From: Acidobacteriaceae bacterium
Lineage (GTDB): Bacteria > Acidobacteriota > Terriglobia > Terriglobales > Acidobacteriaceae
Direction of reading: 5' to 3'
Length of the DNA: 11,400 nt
NCBI GenBank assembly: GCA_030838305.1
Contig: JAUTWY010000464.1
Span: 1-11,400, forward strand
Shown here: positions 1 through 5,844 of the stretch, in pieces
Position numbering within the stretch: position 1 is the first letter of the stretch
How the letters are laid out: every line of letters begins with the position of its first letter
Position numbers and translations under genes: made by a program
Notes under the pieces: model-generated
Databases searched by the model: none
Told to the model about the DNA's origin: nothing
Seen by the model: the letters and a program-made list of their open reading frames with translations, nothing else

Positions 1-1
1 T

Positions 2-220
2 CTGGCTAGGGAGATCTCTGCTAGGACCGGTGAATCTTTGACCACTGCAATCCAAAAGGCGTTGGAGGAACGCTTAAACCGGCTAAAGAACCACCGGAAA
101 AAGCAGATCCTCACCGCTCAACTGGAGGACATCCTGCGCCGGGTAGACGAGATGCCCACTCGCGATTCTCGTACCGAAGACGCAATCCTTGGTTACGACG
201 AACATGGCCTTCCGCATTGA
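2..220 (+). CDS. vapB: VapB-type antitoxin, 3' part (5' end outside window)
   Basis: This is the antitoxin half of a type II toxin-antitoxin pair; it should neutralise the PIN toxin encoded next and autorepress the operon. The frame is open from the window edge (position 2), giving 72 visible residues. It begins LAREISARTGESLTTAI, which matches the N-terminal DNA-binding part of Rv0623-like VapB proteins, so the true start lies upstream and the TTG at 38 is internal. The C-terminus (RTEDAILGYDEHGLP) is the usual toxin-wrapping tail of this family. The middle is rich in Arg, Lys and Glu. The stop is 12 nt before the toxin ATG, so the two genes are probably co-transcribed and translationally coupled. 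Only a few N-terminal residues seem to be missing. Confidence 0.88.
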   Translation: MAREISARTGESLTTAIQKALEERLNRLKNHRKKQILTAQLEDILRRVDEMPTRDSRTEDAILGYDEHGLPH

Positions 221-232
221 TGTTCACAAACA

Positions 233-622
233 ATGGTTATTGATACTTCCGCCTTCGTCGCCATTTTTCTCGCTGAACCGGAACGTCAGCGCTTCCTTGA
301 GGAGATCATTGCGGCTGAGACTCGCCTGGTTTCAGCCGCGAGTGTGCTCGAGACTGGGATCGTTCTTGAAGCCCGCCGCGGTGAACCGGCCGGACGAGAG
401 TTCGATCTCTTCATTCTTCGTGCCAACCTCCACATCGTGCCGGTGGATGCCGAACAAGCCGACCTAGCGCGCTCTGCCTTGCGCCGGTTCGGAAGGGGAC
501 GTCACCCAGCAGCTTTGAATTTCGGTGACTGCTTCTCGTTTGCCCTTGCAAAATCCTCCGGTGAACCGCTATTGGCTAAGGGAACCGATTTTGGCCTAAC
601 CGATATCGAGGTTCACAAATAA
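233..622 (+). CDS. vapC: VapC-family PIN-domain ribonuclease toxin
   Basis: This is a 129-residue PIN-domain protein of normal VapC length. It is predicted to be a Mg2+-dependent endoribonuclease that acts on tRNA or rRNA when freed from the antitoxin. The acidic metal-binding residues are visible: Asp4 in MVIDTSA, Glu40 in SVLETGIV, Asp99 in NFGDCFSFALA, and the C-terminal Asp119/Asp124 in GTDFGLTD. All the expected catalytic residues are present, so it looks active. I chose the ATG at 233 because it puts the family-typical MVIDTSA at the N-terminus. The preceding 12 nt have no strong Shine-Dalgarno sequence, which suits coupling to the antitoxin stop. Family assignment is firm; the RNA target cannot be read from sequence. 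Confidence 0.93.
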   Translation: MVIDTSAFVAIFLAEPERQRFLEEIIAAETRLVSAASVLETGIVLEARRGEPAGREFDLFILRANLHIVPVDAEQADLARSALRRFGRGRHPAALNFGDCFSFALAKSSGEPLLAKGTDFGLTDIEVHK

Positions 623-670
623 TACGCCTCGTCCGACCGCAAAGCCTGCCCCGCCTTGGGAGGTGATCTC

Positions 671-1396
671 TTACTTCGGATACCACTCGAGCAACCGAAC
701 TTCAATGCCGGTCCCTTCCAATCCTTTTGTAAACACACTCAAATCAGACCCACGATAGTGGTACGGGATGACTATCTTGGGGTGGAAGGTCTTTACCGCA
801 TCGGCAGCCTCGTCAGGCGGCATGGTGTAAGGCAGGTTCATGCACACGAAGGCCACATCGATGTTCTTGAGCGCGCGCATCTCTGGGACGCCTTCGGTAT
901 CGCCTGAAAAGTAAAGACGCTTGCCGCCATAGGTAAGGACGTAGCCATTACCACGTCCCTTGTCATGGAAGAGTTTTCCCGGAGCGGGGCCGCGCTTCAG
1001 GTTGTAGGCGGGAACGGCATCAATGGTCCAGCCCTGCCAGTTTTTCGTTTCTCCATTGCCCATGGGCTTGGCGGCAGTCACAGTTTGGACCACGGCTGGC
1101 GGCGCCAGAATTTCCGTTTCCGCCTTGCTTACTTCTTTGATTGAAGCAGGGTCCATGTGATCGCCATGGATGTCGGTGATCAGAATGAGGTCAGCTTTCG
1201 GAAGCCCCGATAATTTGGCTGGCTTAGCGGGATCCAGGTAGATGGTCTTTCCGCCAGCCTCGATCAGTGTGCTGGCGTGGTACAGCGGAGTGATTTTGAC
1301 CGGCCCGGCCGATGTGGGAATGACCTGCGTATCGGCGGCACGCGCAAGCGGCACCATCGCAAATAGAGTGCAGAGCAGCACTAATAAAAGTTTCAT
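671..1396 (-). CDS. Exported metallo-beta-lactamase-fold hydrolase (UlaG-like)
   Basis: This is a 241-residue protein with a clear signal peptide (residues 1-20, MKLLLVLLCTLFAMVPLARA, ending in an Ala-X-Ala-like site), so it should act in the periplasm or be secreted. The mature part is a small MBL-fold hydrolase: Asp55 in YLDP, the metal motif at 74-80 (TDIHGDH), Asp166 in YFSGDTEG, and His213 in PYHYRG. It resembles the MBL proteins grouped with UlaG lactonases, but the substrate is unknown. The first His of HxHxDH is Asp75; His77, Asp79, His80, Asp166 and His213 remain. The start has a good upstream GAGG about 8 nt away. It converges with vapC across 48 nt, and no partner gene is adjacent. 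Confidence 0.85.
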   Translation of the reverse strand: MKLLLVLLCTLFAMVPLARAADTQVIPTSAGPVKITPLYHASTLIEAGGKTIYLDPAKPAKLSGLPKADLILITDIHGDHMDPASIKEVSKAETEILAPPAVVQTVTAAKPMGNGETKNWQGWTIDAVPAYNLKRGPAPGKLFHDKGRGNGYVLTYGGKRLYFSGDTEGVPEMRALKNIDVAFVCMNLPYTMPPDEAADAVKTFHPKIVIPYHYRGSDLSVFTKGLEGTGIEVRLLEWYPK

Positions 1397-1539
1397 TCTG
1401 ACCTCGCGTCTCGTCTTCCTTGAAGAACAGATCGACTGGCCTCATCTCCGGCCAAATTCGGCCGCATCGTCAGGATAAAGTTGGCCTGCAGTTCGGTTGG
1501 GATCGTTCTTGGCGGCGGCCACTTGTCGGATGTTACCAC

Positions 1540-1592
1540 GAGCCGTGTGGCGACAGCCGCCTCGGCTGTCCGGCCTGGGCGAAGCCCGGCCG
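1540..1592. repeat. REP-like palindromic double hairpin
   Basis: Two hairpins lie back to back. The first is perfect: GACAGCCG (1552-1559), loop CCT, CGGCTGTC (1563-1570). The second pairs CGGCC (1571-1575) and GGGC (1577-1580) with GCCC (1584-1587) and GGCCG (1588-1592), with loop GAA and one bulged T. The 5' flank reads CCGTGTGGC. GC-rich paired palindromes between genes are typical of REP/BIME-like elements. Only one good copy is in the window, so calling it a dispersed repeat is an inference. Confidence 0.5.
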
Positions 1593-1609
1593 CACTGACC
1601 GCGCCGTTA

Positions 1610-1971
1610 TAATCAGAGGACTGGTGGGACGGACGCGATGAAGAAGACTTTGAAAAGCAGAGGGCCGAACGCACGCCGGACAAGATCAAGAACAATGCTC
1701 CGTCCGCTGTTACGTATCCCGACTTTGCCGCCCACTGCAAGAAAATATTCGGCTACCGAGTTTTGAACGCCGTTGAAGATTTCCTCAAATACCGCCACCG
1801 CGAGTGGGAGCTGCAGCTTGGGGCGGACCAACCGGTATCGGCCGAGACTGATCCCGCGCAAGCTCGACGATCTGCATGTCTGGAAAAGTTGGACGAAGGG
1901 CTGAACGATTTCCTCCGTTCGACGAGCGGCAGGCGAAGCTGGCCAACGCGCAGGGGATGAAAACGTCGTAA
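1610..1971 (+). pseudogene. Possible decayed, frameshifted gene of unknown function
   Basis: One forward frame stays open from the TAA at 1610 to the TGA at 1958-1960 and encodes a hydrophilic, protein-like sequence (for example YPDFAAHCKKIFGYRVL and KLDEGLNDFL). The only in-frame start is a TTG at 1763, without a ribosome-binding site. Near 1915 the protein-like character seems to move to another frame, which continues FDERQAKLANAQGMKTS to the TAA at 1969-1971. A missing start and an apparent frameshift suggest a remnant of a larger gene. I do not recognise the family; a resemblance of the C-terminus to RhuM-like 'KLDxFLxFxER' segments is too weak to use. It could also be a chance open frame. 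Confidence 0.22.
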
Positions 1972-1987
1972 CCTACTACCGTTGGTC

Positions 1988-2015
1988 TCGGGCTGATTCC
2001 ACATGTTGAGCCCAA
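1988..2015 (-). terminator. Possible terminator stem after the EF-G-like gene
   Basis: On the minus strand, 7 nt after the EF-G-like stop codon, TTGGGCT pairs with AGCCCGA (one G-T wobble) around a 14-nt loop. No U-tract follows, so intrinsic termination is uncertain. Confidence 0.28.
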
Positions 2016-2022
2016 GCTAAAC

Positions 2023-4131
2023 TTATTCTTCCTCTTCCTTCACGTCTCCCCGCGCAGCCTTGGCCTTCTCAATAATCTTTTCCTGCAACTGTCCCGGCAC
2101 CGTGTCGTAGTGGTGCATTTCCATGTTGAAGCTGCCGCGGCCCTGGGTCATCGAGGTCAGGTCGACGCCATAGGTGAGCATCTCAGCCATCGGCACCTCG
2201 GCTTTCACCACGGTGTTGCCACCCTTATTGTCCATGCCCTGGATGCGTCCACGGCGGCTGTTCAAGTCTCCCATGATCGAACCGGCAAATTCGTCCGGGA
2301 TCGTGATTTCGACGTGCATTACCGGCTCCAGAATCGTGGGCTTAGCCTGCTCCATGGCTTTGCGAAAGGCGATGCGGCCTGCCATCTGAAACGACATGTC
2401 GTTCGAGTCCACATCGTGGTACGACCCGTCGTACAAAATCACCCGGAAGTCCACCACCGGATATCCCGCGAGATATCCGCGCCCCGCCGCATCCTTGATG
2501 CCCTTTTCAATAGCCGGAATATAGTTCTTTGGAATCGCGCCGCCAAAAATATCGTTCACGAATTCAAAATGTCCGCCGCGCGGCATGGGCTCCATCTTGA
2601 TTTTGCAATCGCCGTACTGCCCGTGCCCGCCGGTCTGCTTCTTATGCCGGCCCTGTACATCCGCTTTCCCGCGAATTGTTTCGCGATAGGGAACTTTCGG
2701 AGCTTTCAAGACCACTTCCGTGTGATACCGCTTCTTCAGTTTCGCCACCACCACTTCAATGTGCTGCTGCCCCGTGCCTGCGATCAGAAACTCCTGGGTC
2801 TGCGCGTCGCGGAAGAAGCGCAGCATGGCATCTTCTTCCATCAGCTTATGGATCCCCGGCCCCAGCTTGTCTTCATCCGCGCGGCTCTTGGGCTCGATGG
2901 CAAACGTGATCGCCGGCTCCGAAAGCTTCACCCGCGGATACTGAATCGGAGCCGACTTGTCTCCCAGCGTGTCGCCGGTGAGCGTATCTTTCAATTTTGC
3001 CACTGCGCCAATATCTCCCGCATGCAACTCCGTCACCGGCACTGCTGTCTTCCCCTGCATGATGGAAATATGCGACAGCTTCTCCGTCGATCCCCTTGAG
3101 AAGTTCTGCATCGTCGACTCATTCTTCAGCACTCCAGAAAACACTTTGAAGTAGGAAATCCGTCCCGCAAACGCGTCTGACACCGTCTTGAACACGTACA
3201 GCGACACCGGTTCGGCATCAGTCTCATGCCGCTTAGGAGCGTCTCCGTTTCCCGAAGATGTCGGCTCGCCCTGTATCCATTCATGCTCGGAAGGCGCCGG
3301 CGTGTAGTCCACAATAAAATCCATCACCCGGTCAGCCCCTACATTTCCCAGCCCCGAACTGAAGATGACGGGAAAAAGCTTGTCCTCGCGGATCGCATTG
3401 TGCAGGGCAGGAATAAGGTCTTCTTCCGGAATCGTCCCCTTCTCGAAAAACTCCTCCATCAGCTTGTCATCGCCCTCCGCCACCAGTTCGACCAGCTGCT
3501 CGTGCGACTCCTGCACTCGCGCCTTCATGTTGGCCGGAATTTCCGTCTCCTTTCCTTTGCCATTCCCGCCCAGTTCGTAGGTGTAGGCCTTCATGCGCAC
3601 CAGGTCGACGACTCCAGTCAAATTCTTCTCGCTTCCGATGGGCAGCTCGATCGGAATCACGTTCCGCCCGAAAGCATTGATTAACGATTCCAGCACGCGC
3701 TCCGCATTCGCCCGATCGCGATCCATGCGGTTCACCACAATCAGGCGCGGCGTCTTGTACTCTTCGCAATCGTTCCAAACCCTCTGGGTCACCACTTCCA
3801 CGCCGGCTACTCCATCCACCACCACGATAGCGGCGTCCACCACCGGCAGCACCATCTTGGCCTCGTGGACGAACATATTGAATCCGGGCGTATCGATCAC
3901 GTTGATCTTCGTCTTGCCCCACTCCACATAGGCCGCGGCGGCCGCAATCGACATCTTTCGCGAAATTTCTTCCTCATCGTAATCCGTCGCCGCCGATCCG
4001 TCGTCCACCCTCCCCAGCCTCGGCGTTGCCCCGGCCGTGTAAAGCATGGCGGAGAGCAGCGTGGTTTTTCCGGCATGCCCATGCCCCACAATCGCTACAT
4101 TACGAATGTTTTCTCCGGAATAGACTTTCAC
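2023..4131 (-). CDS. fusA: Elongation factor G-like GTPase (EF-G2 type)
   Basis: This is a 702-residue cytosolic translational GTPase with the full five-domain EF-G layout. The G domain (about 1-290) has the P-loop GHGHAGKTT (16-24), the DTPGF switch II motif (80-84), NRMD (134-137) and a C-terminal SSGLGNVG segment. Domain IV starts near GGHGQYGD and carries the LYDGSYHDVDS tip; domain V and an acidic tail (VKEEEE) follow. Canonical EF-G has AHIDAGKTT and NKMD. The GHGxxGKTT loop and overall sequence place this with EF-G2-type paralogues, so the main fusA is probably elsewhere in the genome. It may act in translocation or ribosome recycling; activity differs between studied EF-G2 proteins. 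The start is GTG at 4131, with AGGAG 7 nt upstream. It is divergent from the DUF962 gene and has no operon partner here. Confidence 0.93.
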   Translation of the reverse strand: MKVYSGENIRNVAIVGHGHAGKTTLLSAMLYTAGATPRLGRVDDGSAATDYDEEEISRKMSIAAAAAYVEWGKTKINVIDTPGFNMFVHEAKMVLPVVDAAIVVVDGVAGVEVVTQRVWNDCEEYKTPRLIVVNRMDRDRANAERVLESLINAFGRNVIPIELPIGSEKNLTGVVDLVRMKAYTYELGGNGKGKETEIPANMKARVQESHEQLVELVAEGDDKLMEEFFEKGTIPEEDLIPALHNAIREDKLFPVIFSSGLGNVGADRVMDFIVDYTPAPSEHEWIQGEPTSSGNGDAPKRHETDAEPVSLYVFKTVSDAFAGRISYFKVFSGVLKNESTMQNFSRGSTEKLSHISIMQGKTAVPVTELHAGDIGAVAKLKDTLTGDTLGDKSAPIQYPRVKLSEPAITFAIEPKSRADEDKLGPGIHKLMEEDAMLRFFRDAQTQEFLIAGTGQQHIEVVVAKLKKRYHTEVVLKAPKVPYRETIRGKADVQGRHKKQTGGHGQYGDCKIKMEPMPRGGHFEFVNDIFGGAIPKNYIPAIEKGIKDAAGRGYLAGYPVVDFRVILYDGSYHDVDSNDMSFQMAGRIAFRKAMEQAKPTILEPVMHVEITIPDEFAGSIMGDLNSRRGRIQGMDNKGGNTVVKAEVPMAEMLTYGVDLTSMTQGRGSFNMEMHHYDTVPGQLQEKIIEKAKAARGDVKEEEE

Positions 4132-4264
4132 GAATAGGCTCCTTTGCAGGCGTGCAAAAAGAGTAGGCCCCAGAAAAGGTCAGTGCAGTAGACAGGCCAG
4201 CCCAACATCACCCGCCAAAACCTAGGATGCTACCACGCGGCAAGCAGGTGCCTCAACCTCCCCC

Positions 4265-4311
4265 CGCATCCTCAGCATCCTCCCGCATCCTCCCCATCCT
4301 CCCCCCGCATC
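4265..4311. repeat. Imperfect CATCCTC tandem repeat
   Basis: The heptamer CATCCTC recurs at 4267, 4276, 4286 and 4295 (spacing 9, 10, 9), with C-rich linkers and a final partial unit at 4308. The minus strand is therefore rich in G-runs (GGGG, GGG, GGGGGG). It lies between the divergent EF-G-like and DUF962 genes. It may be a simple slippage repeat or may affect the promoters there. Confidence 0.6.
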
Positions 4312-4350
4312 TATCGCGGAGCCGCCCCGGCGGTGTATCATCCTTCCGCT

Positions 4351-4653
4351 ATGCTGGGTAACCGCACCAACGAGCAGTGGATTTCGCAATACGCCACCAG
4401 CCATCAGCATCCTGTGAACCGCGCCTGCCACACGCTGGGCATCCCGACCATCCTGCTCTCGGTCTTACTTTTTCTTGCTAGCATCTTCTTCCATCCCCTG
4501 TGGCCGTATGCGCTGGGCTTGTTTCTCGCTGGCTGGATTTCTCAATTTATTGGTCATGCCGTCGAAGGCAAGCCCCCGGAATTTCTCCAGGATTGGCGAT
4601 TCCTGTTCGTCGGCGTCCGCTGGTGGTGGGCAAAGATTCACGGCAAAGCCTAG
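4351..4653 (+). CDS. DUF962 / Mpo1-like small membrane protein
   Basis: This is a 100-residue protein with the DUF962 signature: WISQYATSHQHPVNRACH (10-27), two hydrophobic segments (about 31-47 and 52-68), the FIGHAVEGKPPEF motif (66-78), and a Trp-rich end (VRWWWAKIHGK). The yeast relative Mpo1 is an Fe(II)-dependent dioxygenase in fatty-acid alpha-oxidation; the conserved histidines (His18, His20, His27, His69) fit metal binding, but the bacterial role is unproven. I prefer the ATG at 4351 over the in-frame GTG at 4333, because DUF962 proteins usually start shortly before the WxxxYxxxHxHPxN motif. Neither start has a clear Shine-Dalgarno sequence. It stands alone, followed by 243 nt of repeat-rich spacer. 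Confidence 0.85.
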   Translation: MLGNRTNEQWISQYATSHQHPVNRACHTLGIPTILLSVLLFLASIFFHPLWPYALGLFLAGWISQFIGHAVEGKPPEFLQDWRFLFVGVRWWWAKIHGKA

Positions 4654-4692
4654 ATACTCCGGCTCCCTTGAAATCGTCCGGCTCCAACCCTG

Positions 4693-4736
4693 GATGCATA
4701 TTGCGACTTCACCCGTGATGCATATTGTGACTTCAC
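4693..4736. repeat. 24-base tandem repeat upstream of DoxX
   Basis: GATGCATATTGCGACTTCAC (4693-4712) recurs as GATGCATATTGTGACTTCAC (4717-4736), 19 of 20 identical at a 24-base period. A shortened third start (GATGCAAAAACTTCGG) follows at 4745. Each unit contains the palindrome ATGCAT, and the second contains GTGACTTCAC with dyad symmetry. It could be a pair of operator sites or a simple duplication. Confidence 0.6.
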
Positions 4737-4758
4737 GCACGCTTGATGCAAAAACTTC

Positions 4759-4788
4759 GGATTCGTATCAGGGGGATTTGTATCGGGG
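4759..4788. repeat. 15-base tandem repeat adjoining hairpin element A
   Basis: GGATTCGTATCAGGG (4759-4773) is followed directly by GGATTTGTATCGGGG (4774-4788), 13 of 15 identical. Its end overlaps the first stem of element A. A related segment, GATCCGTATCAAGGG, sits in the same place before element B (8218-8232), so this motif is probably the upstream border of the hairpin element. Confidence 0.55.
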
Positions 4789-4840
4789 TACGACTTCAAT
4801 TGTACCGTTCATTCGCCCAAAAATAGTCCGGCTTCAGCCG
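4787..4840. repeat. Two-hairpin intergenic repeat, copy A
   Basis: The first hairpin (4787-4806) pairs GGTACGA with TTGTACC around loop CTTCAA. After a 22-nt linker the second hairpin (4829-4840) is CGGC-TTCA-GCCG. A tail reading TTGGGTAATGTCCTC follows and resembles the tail of copy C. It lies 56 nt before the DoxX start. Copies B and C share nearly the same geometry. Confidence 0.6.
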
Positions 4841-4896
4841 TTGGGTAATGTCCTCTGAAGTCTGTTGGAAAAGATATTTTTTCGCAGGATACCGCC

Positions 4897-5283
4897 ATGT
4901 TCCCTCAACTCGCCCGCTTCACCGATCTCGGCCTGCTTCTTCTTCGGCTCATGGTCGGATTGGTCTTCGTGAACAGCGGATACAGACACCTAAAAGCTCC
5001 TGCAACCCGCGCCAAGAGCATTGGCATGTCCAAACCCTTCACCATCTTTCTCGGCGCCGCCGAAGTCGCGGGAGGCCTGGGCGTGGCCACCGGAGTCCTC
5101 ACCCAACTCCCCGCCTTCGGTCTCATTGTGATTATGCTCGGGGCCATCTGGAAAAAGATTTTCGCCTGGCATACCGGCTTCTGGGGGGAGAAAGCCTCAG
5201 GCTGGCATTACGATCTGATTCTTATTCTCATCAACCTGGTCGTCGCCTTCACCAACGGCGGAGCATATGTGCTGATGCGATAA
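4897..5283 (+). CDS. DoxX-family integral membrane protein
   Basis: This is a 128-residue inner-membrane protein with four hydrophobic segments (roughly 8-26, 46-65, 70-87 and 105-125), the usual size and layout of DoxX/DoxD proteins. Family features include the Gly in LRLMVGLVFVNSGYRHL and the FLGAAEVAGGLGVATG helix. DoxX-like proteins are linked to quinone, thiol and oxidative-stress chemistry, but the exact reaction here is unknown. The ATG at 4897 has AGGA about 9 nt upstream. It is the first gene of a same-strand run that includes the Cys-rich protein, the receptor, the copper-binding lipoprotein and VKOR, separated from the next gene by 64 nt. Co-regulation is likely but not shown. Confidence 0.85.
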   Translation: MFPQLARFTDLGLLLLRLMVGLVFVNSGYRHLKAPATRAKSIGMSKPFTIFLGAAEVAGGLGVATGVLTQLPAFGLIVIMLGAIWKKIFAWHTGFWGEKASGWHYDLILILINLVVAFTNGGAYVLMR

Positions 5284-5347
5284 ACTCATCCCTGTTGTTG
5301 CTCTCGGCACATGTAACTTGTTAAGCTTCGACTGCATCAGACTCGCT

Positions 5348-5710
5348 ATGCATCGTTGGATCGCCAGATTTCTGTTGCTGGTCGCGCTCGTGGGCACCTT
5401 CGGCCCGCTGGCCCGAGCCGCCACGACTGCTCCGCCGCATGCATGCTGCGTCCGCAAGGCGCTCCATCACTGCCACGATTCCGCGGGCCTGGAAACAGAA
5501 CAGCGTGTGATCCGCGGCGCCGATTGCTGCGACCACGAATGTTGCCGCGCCGTCACCAGCGCCCGATGGGCGCATGCACGGCCCTCGGTATCGACTTCTT
5601 TTGCGCAGAATCTCGAGGCATACCTCGACCCGTCAACTCCAGTTTCCCCGAACACGGAAGTCCCCACCTTCCAATCCGCACGCGCCCCTCCACATTCGTT
5701 CATCGCCTGA
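5348..5710 (+). CDS. Secreted Cys/His-rich small protein (CopL-like architecture)
   Basis: This is a 120-residue protein with a strong signal peptide (about 1-24, ending PLARA) and a short mature part holding seven cysteines: Cys33-Cys34 and Cys42 in CCVRKALHHCH, and Cys60-Cys61 plus Cys65-Cys66 in DCCDHECC. Several His residues lie among them. The C-terminal half is Pro/Ser-rich and low in complexity, ending RAPPHSFIA. This layout (export signal, CC/His clusters, Pro-rich tail) recalls CopL, a copper-responsive protein encoded at the head of copLAB operons. I infer soft-metal binding in the periplasm, copper being the best guess. I chose the ATG at 5348 rather than the TTG at 5318 because it places the signal peptide at the N-terminus; no good ribosome-binding site is seen for either. 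Homology to CopL is not established. Confidence 0.7.
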   Translation: MHRWIARFLLLVALVGTFGPLARAATTAPPHACCVRKALHHCHDSAGLETEQRVIRGADCCDHECCRAVTSARWAHARPSVSTSFAQNLEAYLDPSTPVSPNTEVPTFQSARAPPHSFIA

Positions 5711-5727
5711 TCTAAATCTACCGAACA

Positions 5728-5839
5728 AGCACGAACCGTGTGGAGACGGCCGACTCGCCCGTACGCCCTTAAGTGCTGCTATGACCGCGTGTCAGTCCGG
5801 GACCGGCAATCGGACTTTCAAACGATTTCTAATTGGAGA
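5728..5839 (+). promoter_or_regulatory. Structured leader of the receptor gene, possibly a divergent cobalamin riboswitch
   Basis: The 134-nt gap before the receptor is highly structured. AGCAC (5728-5732) pairs with GTGCT (5773-5777), enclosing a smaller ACGG/CCGT stem (5746-5749 with 5759-5762). A second hairpin, AGTCCG (5794-5799) with CGGACT (5811-5816), ends 18 nt before the GGAG ribosome-binding site (5835-5838). The segment AGTCCGGGACCGGCA (5794-5808) resembles the B12 box of cobalamin riboswitches with one base missing, and ATGACCGCGTGTCAG just upstream also looks like that region. The GCCACTG core is not found and the element is short, so this is tentative. Receptor genes are common riboswitch targets. 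Confidence 0.35.
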
Positions 5840-5844
5840 CTTCA

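Larger units (their letters stand above)
1397..2022. other. 626-base stretch without an intact gene
   Basis: This spacer lies between the start of the MBL gene and the end of the EF-G-like gene. It contains a REP-like double hairpin (1540-1592), a possible gene remnant (1610-1971) and a weak terminator-like stem (1988-2015). The short open frames on both strands lack ribosome-binding sites and recognisable motifs. The promoter of the MBL gene should lie at its left end, but I see no convincing -35/-10 pair. Confidence 0.6.

Noticed and set aside
222..619. GTTCACAAA at 222-230 and again at 611-619, flanking vapC
   Set aside because: A 9-base direct repeat is short enough to be chance, the second copy encodes the VapC C-terminus (VHK), and there is no transposase or other sign of insertion.
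1393..1740. 115-codon minus-strand frame upstream of the MBL gene
   Set aside because: It overlaps the REP-like palindrome and the MBL start, and shows no protein-like motif or start signal.
2110..3099. 329-codon open frame on the plus strand inside the EF-G-like gene
   Set aside because: It is exactly antisense to a well-supported EF-G gene, is rich in His and Arg as expected from a complementary frame, has no known motif and no ribosome-binding site.
4675..4690. GTCCGGCTCCAACC as a fourth copy of the two-hairpin element
   Set aside because: It resembles the second hairpin only in part, does not fold well, and no first hairpin lies at the expected distance.
4693..4788. Tandem repeats as a small CRISPR array
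   Set aside because: Only two units each, no constant unique spacers of normal length and no cas genes nearby.
5833..5844. Earlier TTG start for the receptor
   Set aside because: The TTG overlaps the GGAG ribosome-binding site used by the ATG at 5845, and the signal peptide begins naturally at that ATG.
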